This document shows, in pieces, positions 9,749 through 19,656 of a stretch of DNA of 64,000 nucleotides (position 1 is its first letter; each line of letters begins with the position of its first letter). The translations under genes were made by a program, and so were the position numbers. The notes beneath the pieces are model-generated. The model saw only the letters and a list, made by a program, of their open reading frames with translations, ran no database searches and was not told the origin of the DNA. Source of the stretch: Albidovulum sp. (GTDB lineage: Bacteria; Pseudomonadota; Alphaproteobacteria; Rhodobacterales; Rhodobacteraceae). The stretch is from the NCBI GenBank assembly GCA_028823855.1, contig JAPPFL010000067.1:1-64000 (forward strand). The letters run 5' to 3'.

Positions 9749-10348
9749 CTATTCGAGCTCCGACGAAGGTATGAACGGGAAGAAAGTACCTTTGGACCAA
9801 AGGCCGAATTGAGACTCGCCGTCGATTTCCTCGTGCACGCAGGCGTCTACGAGCCTGTAAAAGCTTTTTCGATCGATCAATGCCTCGAGATTGCCTCGAA
9901 CGAGCACGTACGGCGACACTTCCCCCGATTCGGCGTCGCGCACGACTCGAATAGGGCGTTCTGCTCCGGCGGTCGCCGTATCGTCGACATTCGTTGTGAA
10001 TGTTACGGACTGCGTTCGCCCTTTTCCTTCGACGGCGAAATCGATGGCTACGAACGGAGCGTCATCGACCTTGATTCCCGCCTTCTCCACGGGAGTGACG
10101 AGGAAGTAGTCGCCGCCGTCCTTGCGAATGATGGAAGAAAACAATTTAACTAGCGGCTTTCGGCCGATTGGCGTCCCTAGGTAGAACCACGTACCGTCGC
10201 GCGCAATTCTCATGTCGAGGTCGCCGCAAAAAGGCGGATTCCAGAGATGCACCGGAGGCGGCCCCTTCTTTCGTGACGACTTTACAGTTTCAATGAGCCG
10301 TTCAGCGGTTGTCGCGGTCGAGTGTTTTGCGCTCTTGTCTTTAGCCAT
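9749..10348 (-). CDS. DUF1285 domain protein
   Basis: A 199-residue protein of a conserved family with no settled function. The hallmarks are the N-terminal PPVHLWNPPFCGDLDMRIARDGTWFY segment (tryptophan, Asp and Arg conserved) and a C-terminal region (YVLVRGNLEALIDRKSFYRLVD...W) typical of DUF1285. The longer open frame to 10591 overlaps the divergent MoxR gene; the ATG at 10348 gives a normal N terminus and is preceded by GGCGGA. In alphaproteobacteria DUF1285 genes commonly sit beside the MoxR-DUF58-DUF4159 cluster, as here, where it is divergent from it with about 96 bases between starts. A shared control region is likely. Confidence 0.88.
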   Translation of the reverse strand: MAKDKSAKHSTATTAERLIETVKSSRKKGPPPVHLWNPPFCGDLDMRIARDGTWFYLGTPIGRKPLVKLFSSIIRKDGGDYFLVTPVEKAGIKVDDAPFVAIDFAVEGKGRTQSVTFTTNVDDTATAGAERPIRVVRDAESGEVSPYVLVRGNLEALIDRKSFYRLVDACVHEEIDGESQFGLWSKGTFFPFIPSSELE

Positions 10349-10444
10349 CGTGTTTCCGCCGAAAAATTCTTGTGCTTGCCTTTGAAGGGCCGAAGGGCGA
10401 TTATTTGCCTTGTGCCGACAATAATGGACTGCGCGGAAAAAGTC

Positions 10445-11440
10445 ATGGATGCCGATTCCGAAAATTTGCTCCGAGAAATAGAATCTCTCGGCGAATTGCT
10501 GCGCGATGTAAAAGGCATGATCGGCCGACGAATTGTAGGCCAGGAATCCGTCGTGGATCTCGCTCTGGTCGCTCTGCTCTCGGGCGGGCATGCGCTGCTG
10601 GTTGGAGTCCCCGGACTCGGCAAGTCAAAGCTGGTTGAAACAGTGGCGGTTGTCGCGGGCTTGACGAGCAATCGGATTCAATTCACGCCGGATCTCATGC
10701 CGGCCGATATTGTCGGTTCGGAAGTATTGGAAACCGACGATTCGGGAAAAAGGCGGTTTCGCTTTATCGAGGGCCCGGTTTTCTGCCAACTGCTCATGGC
10801 CGACGAAATCAACCGCGCAAGTCCAAGGACGCAGTCGGCTCTTCTTGAAGCGATGCAGGAATGCAGGATTTCATTTGCGGGCATCGACCGCGACTTGCCG
10901 AATCCGTTTCATGTGCTTGCAACGGAAAACCCTATTGAGCTGGAGGGAACCTATCCGCTGCCGGAGGCTCAGCTCGACCGGTTCCTTGTAAAGATCGATG
11001 TGGACTATCCGGAGAGGGATGCCGAACGTCGCATCCTCTTGGAGACGACCGGGCCCGAGCAGGCGGAAATAACAAGAGTGATGACCCCTGAAGACCTCGT
11101 CGTGGCCCAAAAGATCGTGCGTAGAATGCCCGTTGGCGAAGCTGTTGTTGAACACTTGCTCGATGTCGTGCGCGCCTGTCGACCGAACTCCGAAGAAGCA
11201 TCTGAAAGGGTGGCCTCGGGTATAGGATGGGGGCCCGGTCCCAGAGCGGCGCAGTCGCTAATGCTTGCCGTTCGCGCAAAGGCGCTGCTGGACGGCAGGC
11301 TAGCGCCTTCGATTGACGATGTGGCGAAGCTGGCGCGGCCTGTGCTTAGCCACAGAATGGCGCTCGCCTTTTCGGCGCGAGCGCAAGGCGAAGATTTAGG
11401 CGAACTGATTAATGAAGTAGCTCGGCAGGCTCGGATGTGA
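10445..11440 (+). CDS. MoxR-type AAA+ ATPase
   Basis: A 331-residue AAA+ ATPase of the MoxR branch, chaperone-like proteins thought to mature VWA-domain partners. The Walker A region GVPGLGKSKLVE, the Walker B LLMADEINRASPRTQSALLEAMQ, and the sensor region ATENPIELEGTYPLPEAQLDRF are all intact, followed by the lid. I use the ATG at 10445, which has GCGGAAAA upstream; an ATG at 10424 in frame would add 7 residues. Its stop overlaps the GTG of the DUF58 gene (GTGA), a sign of translational coupling. It is the first gene of a four-gene block. Confidence 0.93.
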   Translation: MDADSENLLREIESLGELLRDVKGMIGRRIVGQESVVDLALVALLSGGHALLVGVPGLGKSKLVETVAVVAGLTSNRIQFTPDLMPADIVGSEVLETDDSGKRRFRFIEGPVFCQLLMADEINRASPRTQSALLEAMQECRISFAGIDRDLPNPFHVLATENPIELEGTYPLPEAQLDRFLVKIDVDYPERDAERRILLETTGPEQAEITRVMTPEDLVVAQKIVRRMPVGEAVVEHLLDVVRACRPNSEEASERVASGIGWGPGPRAAQSLMLAVRAKALLDGRLAPSIDDVAKLARPVLSHRMALAFSARAQGEDLGELINEVARQARM

Positions 11441-12318
11441 CGAATTCGGACGGAAGCAGGCTCCCGGCTCTCGCCGAATATGCGGAAGCGGAAAGCAGGC
11501 TGCTCCCGCCCGCGTTGCTGGCGGCGCGCAGAATAGCGTCGTCTTTCGCGCCTGGCCGGCACGGCAGGCGGAGGCCCGGCCAGGGCGAAGAGTTCTGGCA
11601 ATTCAGGCTGGCGCGGCACGGCGATGCCATGCGGTCGCTTGACTGGCGTCGTTCGGCTCGTTCAGACAGGCTCTACGTTCGGGAAAGGGAATCGCAAGTG
11701 CCCCACGCCCTGTTGATATGGGTCGATTCGTCGCGTTCCATGGAGTATTCTAGCGAAATGCGTCCCTCAAAGGCCCATTGCGCCTCCGTAATGGCGCTGG
11801 CGCTGGCATTGCTTGCCGTTCGAGGCGAAGAGAGAGTCGGACTGATAAATGGTGATGCTCGACCGGCCGTCGGAAACAGGCAGGTCGAAAGCATGGCGCA
11901 ATTTTTATCCGAGAACGAAAGCGGCGAGGAATTCGGAGTACCGCCGTCGATCGGCATCTCGGGAGGTTCGCAACATGTACTAATCTCGGATTTCCTAGGG
12001 CCATGGACTCCAATCGAATCGATTCTGCGCGAGTCCGCCGGTTCCGAGGGCGTCCTAGTGCAAATCCTCGACCCGAACGAGATGCAGTTTCCCTTTGCCG
12101 GGCGAACGATTTTCAAGAGCGCGGGCGGCACGATAGAACATGAAACTTTCCAGGCGCGTGGCATAAGAGACGGGTACCTTGGCGCGCTTGAGGAAAGGCG
12201 CGCTCGCCTCGCAACGCTTTCAGCTTCGCTCGGCTGGCACTTTCGCAGGCACGAAACGTCGAAGCCCTATGCACCGACGCTTCTTTGGCTATTGGGAGCA
12301 TTGGAGAGAACCGGATAA
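11437..12318 (+). CDS. DUF58 domain protein
   Basis: A 293-residue DUF58 protein starting with GTG that overlaps the MoxR stop codon. The family signature is clear in PGRHGRRRPGQGEEFWQFR and LDWRRSARSDRLYVRERE, followed by a VWA-like core beginning ALLIWVDSSRSM, which resembles the DxSxS metal site. DUF58 proteins almost always accompany MoxR ATPases and are their presumed VWA clients. The next gene begins 3 bases after its stop. The cellular process is unknown; related Bat and MoxR clusters have been linked to envelope stress and metal insertion. Confidence 0.9.
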   Translation: MTNSDGSRLPALAEYAEAESRLLPPALLAARRIASSFAPGRHGRRRPGQGEEFWQFRLARHGDAMRSLDWRRSARSDRLYVRERESQVPHALLIWVDSSRSMEYSSEMRPSKAHCASVMALALALLAVRGEERVGLINGDARPAVGNRQVESMAQFLSENESGEEFGVPPSIGISGGSQHVLISDFLGPWTPIESILRESAGSEGVLVQILDPNEMQFPFAGRTIFKSAGGTIEHETFQARGIRDGYLGALEERRARLATLSASLGWHFRRHETSKPYAPTLLWLLGALERTG

Positions 12319-12321
12319 TCG

Positions 12322-15093
12322 ATGCTTTCGCTTGGACCGGTTGGATTCGTTGAACCGCTCGCGCTTGTCGGTCTGGCGGCATTGCCGCTTGTCTGGCTTT
12401 TGCTGCGAGCGCTACCGCCGCCGGCTCGAAGATTAATTTTTCCGGCCGCGGTCCTTTTGAAAGGACTGCGCGATAGCGATTCAACCGCGAAAACAACGCC
12501 GATTTGGCTGCGAATAGCGCGACTTGCGGCGATCGGCGCTATGATTCTAGCTTTCGCTGAACCTGTGCTGAACCCGGAAAAACCCTTAGAGGGTTCCCAG
12601 GGTCGACCGCTGCTTATTTTATTGGACGGCAACTGGGCGGATGCTAGCGAATGGCCCCTTCGCTTGAAAAAGGCCGCCGACATTCTCGAAGCGGCGGAAC
12701 GGGCGGCGAGACCGACTGCGGTTGCGATGCTGACGGCGCTGCCGCAGACGCTAGTATTCAAGGATCCCTCCGAGTGGGAGGGGTCTCTGGAGACGCTGGA
12801 GCCGAATTCCTGGGAAGCCGACGAGGTTGGGGCTGCGCAATGGGCTCTGTCGGTCCCTTCCGGAGAGTTTGACACTTACTGGATCGCGGACGGGCTGTTC
12901 CGCGAGGGCAGAACGGAACTAGCTTCCGCCCTGGCAGCAAAAGGCAAGCTGACTGTTCTGGAAGGAAACGGCGATATTCTCGCGATACGGCCGCCGTCCT
13001 TCCACGATGGCGACATCCGATTGGAATTGGTGAGGCTCGATGGCAAATCCGCTAGGTTAATCTCAGTCGATGCCGTGGGCGCCGACCCCGCCGGATTCGA
13101 ACGTGTTTTAGCATCGACGGATGTCGAGTTCCGGAACGGAGATGCGACCGCCGTCGCCACATTTTCGTTGATGACAGAAGTTCGAAACAGAATAAAATTT
13201 TTCAGGATTCGAGGCGTGAATTCGGCCGGCGCCGTCGCGCTGTCGGCTGATTCGCTCCTTCGTCGCAAGGTAGCGCTATTCGGAGGACGGCCGGAATCCG
13301 AAGGCAAGGAGCTTTTGTCGCCGCTGCACTATTTGCGGCGGGCGCTGGAAACCAATGCCGAAATAATCGAGGGATCGCTCGAAGAAATTTTCAATACTGA
13401 TCCCGACGTTATCGTACTGTCCGATACCGCGAAATTTACCGAAATCGAATCCGGCAAACTACTAGCATGGGTGAATTCAGGCGGCTCGCTGCTCCGGTTC
13501 GCGGGCCCGAGGCTGGCAGCGAATTCCGCCGACAGCGAATTCGAGGACGAGTTGCTGCCCGTCAAGCTTCGCGCCGGGGGAAGAACCATCGGCGGCACGA
13601 TGTCGTGGGGAGAATCCCGCAAACTGAAGGAATTCGACGAGGAATCGCCGTTCTTCGGCCTTTCGATCCCGGACGACCTGTATGTCAACGCCCAGGTTCT
13701 CGCCCAGCCTGAGCTGGATCTTGCGGACAAGGTTCTCGCGTCGCTGGAAGACGGAACGCCTTTGGTTACGAGAAAGCGCATAGGTTCGGGGAAGATTGAT
13801 TTGTTCCACATTACCGCTAATGCGGAATGGTCGAATTTGCCGATTTCCGGCCTGTTCGTCGATATGCTTGACCGGCTCGCCGTTTCGGCCGGTGGCGGTT
13901 CGGAAAACGAAGACGAGCATGTCGCGAAATTAGACTGGATACCGGAACGCCTCTTAGATGGTCGCGGACGGCTAAATTCCGTTGGTTTCGCAAAGCCAGT
14001 ATCCGGACTGTCGCTAGTCGAGGAAGAACCGCGGGAATCGGCGCCGCCAGGCATCTATAGAAATGGAACCAGGCGGATCGCTCGCAACGTATTTGAACAG
14101 CCGAAATCTCTTGTTAGAGCGCGATGGCCCAGCGGAATCGATATTTTACCAATCGTGCAAATCGACGAAACGCGGCTCAAAGGCCACCTGATTGCCGTCG
14201 CTCTGGCGCTTCTGGCATTCGATACTATCGCTTCGCTTTGGCTCGGCGGAAGACTCCGGAAATTCGCGCTGCCGGCATCCGCCGCAATCGCTACGCTAGC
14301 GCTGGCGTTGACGTCCCACCCTTCGACCGCCTTCAGCGACGACGCGAAAGCGCTTCGCGCGACAGCGGAAACCGTAATTGCGTATTTCGAAACGGGCGAC
14401 GAGAAAATCGACGCGGTGTCCCGCGCGGGACTGATCGGATTGTCGGAAAGGCTGTCGGAACGAACGGCCGTCGAACCCGCTTCGCCGGAAGCGGTTAATC
14501 CCGAGGTCGACGAATTAGCCTTTTATCCTCTGATTTACTGGCCGATCATCGAGTCCGGCAATAGCTTGTCGAGTAGCGCTTATGCCAATGTAAACAATTA
14601 CTTGCGCAACGGCGGCATGATATTGTTCGACACGCGCGATTCTCATCTCGGAGGATTCGGCTTGAATCTGCTTCGTCCCGAAAAAATGAGCCAACTCGCC
14701 GCACAGCTTGATATCCCGCGCCTCGAGCCATTGCCGGAAGGACATGTGCTTTCGCGCTCGTTTTATCTCTTGAACGATTTCCCGGGCCGCCATGCCGGCG
14801 GAAAAGTTTGGGTGGAAGCGATAGTGGAACGCGACCCGGCCGAGGGCGCGTTTCAAAGCACTGTCAACGATGGAGTTTCGCCCGTCATCGTCGGCGGAAA
14901 TGATTGGGCGGCGGCTTGGGCGATTGCCGACGACGGCGGAGAGTTATTCCGAATCGGTCGAGGTTCGGGCGGGGAACGGCAGCGCGAAGCAGCGATCAGG
15001 TTTGGCATAAATCTTGTGATGTATGCACTGTCGGGAAACTACAAGTCCGACCAGGTCCACGTTGCGCGACTGCTGAGACGACAGGGCAGCTAG
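12322..15093 (+). CDS. BatA-like membrane protein with C-terminal DUF4159
   Basis: A 923-residue membrane protein. Residues about 5-30 and 60-80 form two N-terminal membrane helices of the BatA/aerotolerance type. A VWA-like region follows (PLLILLDGNWADASEW), then a long domain of GATase-like character (VIVLSDTAKFTEIESGKLLAWVNSGGSLLRF). Another hydrophobic segment lies near residues 620-670. The C-terminal part (about 710-920; FYPLIYWPIIESG, NNYLRNGGMILFDTRD) is DUF4159. It sits 3 bases after DUF58 and 2 bases before the next start, so the block is one operon. It presumably forms a membrane complex with the neighbours, an inference from constant linkage. Confidence 0.88.
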   Translation: MLSLGPVGFVEPLALVGLAALPLVWLLLRALPPPARRLIFPAAVLLKGLRDSDSTAKTTPIWLRIARLAAIGAMILAFAEPVLNPEKPLEGSQGRPLLILLDGNWADASEWPLRLKKAADILEAAERAARPTAVAMLTALPQTLVFKDPSEWEGSLETLEPNSWEADEVGAAQWALSVPSGEFDTYWIADGLFREGRTELASALAAKGKLTVLEGNGDILAIRPPSFHDGDIRLELVRLDGKSARLISVDAVGADPAGFERVLASTDVEFRNGDATAVATFSLMTEVRNRIKFFRIRGVNSAGAVALSADSLLRRKVALFGGRPESEGKELLSPLHYLRRALETNAEIIEGSLEEIFNTDPDVIVLSDTAKFTEIESGKLLAWVNSGGSLLRFAGPRLAANSADSEFEDELLPVKLRAGGRTIGGTMSWGESRKLKEFDEESPFFGLSIPDDLYVNAQVLAQPELDLADKVLASLEDGTPLVTRKRIGSGKIDLFHITANAEWSNLPISGLFVDMLDRLAVSAGGGSENEDEHVAKLDWIPERLLDGRGRLNSVGFAKPVSGLSLVEEEPRESAPPGIYRNGTRRIARNVFEQPKSLVRARWPSGIDILPIVQIDETRLKGHLIAVALALLAFDTIASLWLGGRLRKFALPASAAIATLALALTSHPSTAFSDDAKALRATAETVIAYFETGDEKIDAVSRAGLIGLSERLSERTAVEPASPEAVNPEVDELAFYPLIYWPIIESGNSLSSSAYANVNNYLRNGGMILFDTRDSHLGGFGLNLLRPEKMSQLAAQLDIPRLEPLPEGHVLSRSFYLLNDFPGRHAGGKVWVEAIVERDPAEGAFQSTVNDGVSPVIVGGNDWAAAWAIADDGGELFRIGRGSGGERQREAAIRFGINLVMYALSGNYKSDQVHVARLLRRQGS

Positions 15094-15095
15094 AA

Positions 15096-17150
15096 GTGGG
15101 GTTCGAAATCGTATTCGATCCTCTGCTGCCATGGACGATTTTTCTTCTGCTTTTCGCCCTTGCGGCGGTGCCGTTCATTGCAGGAGCATTCGGCCTCCGC
15201 TGGTGGTCGGCTCGCGCCGGCGCTGCCGCGCTGCTAATTGTCGCCGTCGCCAATCCGTCGCTCAAGCAGGTCGAGCGAGAACCCCTCCCGAATATTGTGC
15301 TGCTCGGGGCCGACCGCACGTCCAGCCAATCCCTGGGCGATCGCGCTCAGCAGCTTGAATACGCCTTAGAAACGTTCAGATCCGACATTGCGGATCTAAG
15401 CAATGTTGAAATCAGGGAATTTTCGGTTGAGAATTCTTCGCCGGAGGACGGCTCTGGAACCGAAATCATGGTTTCTCTGCGGCGCTCGCTGGAAGATGTC
15501 GACGCGGGAAGGGTTGCGTCGGCGATACTAGTGACCGATGGCCAGGCGCATGATGCCGAATTCGCGCCGAATACGCCGTTCCCGATCCATGCGGTGATTT
15601 CTGGCAGTCGCCGGGATTGGGACAGGCGTCTGCAGTTGTTGAATGCCCCGGCATTTGCGGTGGTCGGCGAGCCAGTGTCGATACTCGGTCGAGTGGACGA
15701 CGACGGGCCGGTTTCAGGTGCGGTTGAAACGCTGGTAACCATTTCAAGCGAAGACGGCCGATCGCGCACTTTCCCCGTGAAGACCGGAGAAGACTTCGAG
15801 GTTCGAACGACTTTGAACATCCGCGGCGAAAATGTCTTTCATCTCGCGACCGAGGCAGTTGCCGGCGAATTGACCTCTCTCAACAATTCAGCGGCATTTT
15901 CCGTTAACGCGGTTAGAGACAGGCTGAAAGTCTTGCTGGTCTCGGGCAAACCCCACGCCGGAAAGCGAACGTGGCGCAACATTTTGAAATCGGATTCGTC
16001 GGTAGAACTCGTGCATTTCACCATTCTTCGCCCGGCTCACAAATCGACCAATGCCTCCAGCGAAGAAATGGCGTTGATAGAATTTCCGATCAAGGAACTC
16101 TTCGTTGACAAGATTCATGAATTTGACCTGATAATTTTCGACAATTACCACGTGCGAGGAATAATTCCGCTGGATTACTTGCTGAACATTCGTGAATACG
16201 TTCAACAGGGCGGTGGGCTTCTCGTCTCAGCCGGTCCGGAATTTGCGGGCCCCAACAGCTTGTATAACGCCCTGGTATTCGATTTTTTGCCAGGCGAGCC
16301 GTCCGGCAAGCTAATCAACGAAGGTTTTCGGCCGATGACCACGAATATGGGCCGAATGCATCCCGTTACGGCCAGCCTTCCCGGAGCGGGAGAAAATGGA
16401 CTCGCGCCTAGCTGGGGTCGCTGGTTTCGCATGGTCGACCTGGTGAACGCGCGAGGCAATGTGCTTCTTTCGGGACCGGGAGAAAGGCCTCTCCTGGTAT
16501 TGGACAGGTTCGGAGACGGTCGCGTCTCGCTATTGGCTTCCGACCAAGCATGGCTTTGGCACCGAAATTTCGAGGGAGGCGGTCCGCAGCTCGAACTGTT
16601 GCGCCGACTCGCTCACTGGATGATGAAGGAGCCCGAATTGGAGGAAGAAAGACTATCGGCTTCGGTCGTCGGCAACGATGTCCGTATCGTCAGAAAGACG
16701 CTTAGCGAATCTGCGGATCCGCTTTTTTTGACTGCCGCCGACGGAAAGGAAATCCGGATTGAACTGGACCGGATACGTCCTGGGCAATTTGAATCCTCAA
16801 TAGAGGGACTAGCTGCAGGAAGCTACCGGATCGATGACGGTTCGCGGTCGACAATCGTTCTCGTAGGAGCCGACGCGCCTCAAGAATTTCGCGAAACCGT
16901 GGCCACTAGCGAAAAACTTTCCCGGATAGTCGATCAATCCGGAGGCGGCGTGTTCTGGATCGAGGATGGCGTTCCCGACGCGAGGATGGTCCGTGCGGGA
17001 TCGGCGACAGCAGGCAAGGGATGGATGGGGCTCGTCAATAGGGACAAATTTTCGACGATCGACATCCACCTGCGATCGATTGTCCATCCGCTGGCTTTTC
17101 TGTTGATGGCGGCGGCTCTCTCAGTATTCGGATGGTGGCGAGAAAATTGA
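15096..17150 (+). CDS. GATase-like/VWA-like membrane protein of the MoxR cluster
   Basis: A 684-residue protein with two N-terminal membrane helices (about 9-50), a VWA-like domain (SAILVTDGQAHDAEFAPN), a beta-sandwich-like region, a class I glutamine amidotransferase-like fold (DLIIFDNYHVRGIIP; YVQQGGGLLVSAGPEF), and a C-terminal helix (LAFLLMAAALSVFGWW). No catalytic Cys-His-Glu triad is evident in the amidotransferase-like part, so it is probably structural. The frame is open back to 14904, inside the previous gene; the GTG at 15096 is the best start because it begins right after the preceding stop and gives a normal membrane N terminus. A decayed copy of its C terminus is found at 31836-31996. 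Confidence 0.85.
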   Translation: MGFEIVFDPLLPWTIFLLLFALAAVPFIAGAFGLRWWSARAGAAALLIVAVANPSLKQVEREPLPNIVLLGADRTSSQSLGDRAQQLEYALETFRSDIADLSNVEIREFSVENSSPEDGSGTEIMVSLRRSLEDVDAGRVASAILVTDGQAHDAEFAPNTPFPIHAVISGSRRDWDRRLQLLNAPAFAVVGEPVSILGRVDDDGPVSGAVETLVTISSEDGRSRTFPVKTGEDFEVRTTLNIRGENVFHLATEAVAGELTSLNNSAAFSVNAVRDRLKVLLVSGKPHAGKRTWRNILKSDSSVELVHFTILRPAHKSTNASSEEMALIEFPIKELFVDKIHEFDLIIFDNYHVRGIIPLDYLLNIREYVQQGGGLLVSAGPEFAGPNSLYNALVFDFLPGEPSGKLINEGFRPMTTNMGRMHPVTASLPGAGENGLAPSWGRWFRMVDLVNARGNVLLSGPGERPLLVLDRFGDGRVSLLASDQAWLWHRNFEGGGPQLELLRRLAHWMMKEPELEEERLSASVVGNDVRIVRKTLSESADPLFLTAADGKEIRIELDRIRPGQFESSIEGLAAGSYRIDDGSRSTIVLVGADAPQEFRETVATSEKLSRIVDQSGGGVFWIEDGVPDARMVRAGSATAGKGWMGLVNRDKFSTIDIHLRSIVHPLAFLLMAAALSVFGWWREN

Positions 17151-18120
17151 GCTGCGGCTTCCCGTTTTTACTGGGAATTCGTAGGCATTGGTCCGGCGAG
17201 GACTGCTGCCTCGCATTCGCGAGAACTGAAAGACGGAATCCGGGCGTTTCAAGCTGAAAACGCTGAAGATAGGCCTGTTTGCCGTACTGGCGCGTCATCG
17301 TTGCAACTATGTCGGATTTTGACATGTCCTATCAAATTGCGACCGACGTTTGTCATGGCGGCAAGCTTGCCTAACCGAGACAGCGCTCGGTATTCCGGTT
17401 GAATAATTTTCTTGGCGCGCGCGTTGAATGTCGGCAACATTTTTGAATTTGAGCGCCTGCCTGGTAATATCAAGTTGCAAGACTCAATTTTGTTCGATAT
17501 TTGTTCCAAGCCCTTTCGCATTGAATTATTGACGAACTTGGCGAGAAACGAAACATTGAAAGACAATTTGCGCGGCTATTTGCTCCGGATTCTTCCCGTT
17601 CCAGAATTCGCGGAATTTATAATGCGCGAATTCAGCATGAATCGCTGTTTGGCGACGCACGAAGAACATTTCGGATCAATGTTGTCATCAGCTTTACCAA
17701 TAAAATCGCTGGGAAGTTCAAACCAGGTGAATCAGACTTTAGGCATTTCCGTCGGATCGATCGAAATTGTCAGTCGGATATTGGCGTGCATTTTGCGCCT
17801 GGGCATTTGCCGGTAATTTGGGCATGAGGCGAAGCGGAAAATTTGCGAAGCTTGGCAATTTGGAAGATAGCATCCTGTTTCCATCGCCGCTTCATCATTT
17901 TAGCGATTTGGATCTCGACTCAGCATTTACTGCTTTTCGACAGTCAGCGAGTTAGTGCATTTCATTTGAAAATTCGACGAAGGCGCAAGTTTATAACCGC
18001 AGGAGAAAATGACGGAAAGGAAAGGGGACATATTCTTGAGTGAAACCCGGCTATTTTCCAAAAAGGGAATCAGGAGGGCGAATCCAAGCGCAGTCGGAAC
18101 CCAGAACGGAAAACCGCGAA
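17151..18120. other. Non-coding, AT-richer stretch before the IS1595 remnant
   Basis: Neither strand shows a protein I can recognise. The longest open frame (17412-17816, 134 codons) has no Shine-Dalgarno sequence and no family resemblance. Base composition is visibly lower in GC than in the genes to the left, consistent with decayed DNA. Confidence 0.4.
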
Positions 18121-19027
18121 AGCGTCAGCATCGTGGAACTGGCCGACAAGTTCGCGGACGAATAGTCGTCTAGAGTATGGTTCCACAAGCCGGTTTGGGA
18201 TGGCGGCGGCCATTGCCGGCGCTGCGGATGCGGCGCAGAGTCCGTTGCCGCCATGTCTTCCGGCCTTCCGAACTATCCGCTCCGGCAGCCAACGGCCATA
18301 TTCCGTGAGAATTGGCGCCGCGCTCGCACGTTCGAAAGAGCCGTTGCGGAAGCGGATTTTCGCGATGTTCTTGAAAATGATGACCTTGGAGGGCGTATCG
18401 TCGATGAAGTTGCGTCGCGATTTCAAGGCAATGCAGAAAAATGCTAAGTTCGTGCTGGACCGCATCCGCGAGGCGTGGGCGAACGAACAGCAATCCATGT
18501 ACGCGGATTCGGTAGAAGCAGATCAAACCTACATGGGCGTCAGGCGCAGGAAAATGCCGCACGCCAAAAGTGAAAAGATGACCGGGCGAGAACATGTCGG
18601 CAATACGGCCGTTGTCGGCACGAAGGGCCGGGAAATGAACGAAGTCGCGGCCAAAGTGGTGGAGTCTACGGATGGGCTGACGCTCACAGCGCTAGTTGAA
18701 ACCAACGTGGTGGAAACCGCAATGGACTATTCCGACAATTCCAGTACGTATGGCTCGGTTGAGCGCGACCGAGAAAGCGTCAACCGGCCGGTCGGCGCTT
18801 ACGTGCGCGGCTTGGCGTATAGGGATGGAATTGCATCGTTCTAGTCAATGCTCAAGCGCGGGTACAAAGGCATCTATCATCACATTGGCGAAATGCGCCT
18901 GAAACGCTATGTCGCCGGAATTGCAGGGTGCCACAACGTCAGGGAAGGGGTTACGATGCAACGGATGGAAGCCATTGTTGTCGGCAAAATTGGCAAGTGC
19001 TTGAATTACCGGGATTTGGTGTCGTGA
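18121..19027 (+). pseudogene. IS1595-family (ISXO2-like) transposase remnant
   Basis: Decayed transposase. The zinc-finger-like start (SIVELADKFADE, WFHKPVWDGGGHCRRCG) is in one frame and contains a stop; the continuation RPYSVRIGAALARSKEPLRK, then EGVSSMKLRRDF and the DDE-type core VEADQTYMGVRRRKM, is in the next frame, so at least one frameshift lies between about 18215 and 18290. A TAG at about 18842 replaces the tryptophan expected in the conserved ESFWSMLKRGYKG-type motif, and reading resumes with SMLKRGYKGIYHH and ends at 19025-19027 with the usual RYRDL-like tail. Terminal repeats were not identified. Its stop overlaps the start chosen for the methyltransferase gene. Confidence 0.85.
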
Positions 19028-19656
19028 GTGCCGCCGAAGATATGGCGGCATTTCTCAATGGACGGAAATTTGGTACAATTCTCGCCGACCCGCCGTGGCG
19101 CTTCGCGAACCGCACGGGAAAGGTAGCCCCGGAGCATCGTCGACTCGGACGGTATCACACGTTGAGTTTCGACGAGATTGCCGCATTGCCGGTAGCTGAA
19201 TTTTCGGACGAACCTGCGCATTGCTATCTTTGGGTTCCCAATGCGCTTCTGCCATTGGGGCTTAGCGTTCTGGATTCATGGGGTTTCGAATACAAGACGA
19301 ACCTGATCTGGCACAAGGTGCGGAAGGACGGCGGCTCTGATGGCCGGGGAGTCGGGTTCTACTTCCGAAATGTCACCGAGGTCATCCTGTTCGGAGTTCG
19401 CGGAAAATGCGCACGTACGCTCAATCCCGGCCGTAGCCAGGTAAACCTGATAGCCAGTCGCAAGCGCGAGCACAGCCGTAAGCCAGATGAACAGTATGAG
19501 ATTATCGAGGCGTGTAGCTGGGGGCCGAATCTTGAATTGTTCGGTCGCGGTATGCGTGAGAATTGGACTGTTTGGGGCGACCAAGCGGAACCGGAATACG
19601 AGCCTGATTGGCCTACCTATGCCTACAACTCAACAAGCCATGTTGCGTCCCCATGA
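19024..19656 (+). CDS. MT-A70 family adenine DNA methyltransferase
   Basis: Predicted N6-adenine methyltransferase of 210 aa. The catalytic motif DPPW is at residues 22-25 (TILADPPWRFANRTGK), and downstream signatures such as CYLWVPNALLPLGL, NLIWHKVRKDGG, GRGVGFYFRNVTEVILFGVRG and ACSWGPNLELFGRG are typical of phage and restriction-linked MT-A70 enzymes. The start is either GTG at 19024 (GGGA upstream) or ATG at 19042. The gene overlaps the restriction enzyme gene by ATGA, so the two are translationally coupled, and its role is most likely to protect host DNA from that enzyme. Confidence 0.9.
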   Translation: MSAAEDMAAFLNGRKFGTILADPPWRFANRTGKVAPEHRRLGRYHTLSFDEIAALPVAEFSDEPAHCYLWVPNALLPLGLSVLDSWGFEYKTNLIWHKVRKDGGSDGRGVGFYFRNVTEVILFGVRGKCARTLNPGRSQVNLIASRKREHSRKPDEQYEIIEACSWGPNLELFGRGMRENWTVWGDQAEPEYEPDWPTYAYNSTSHVASP

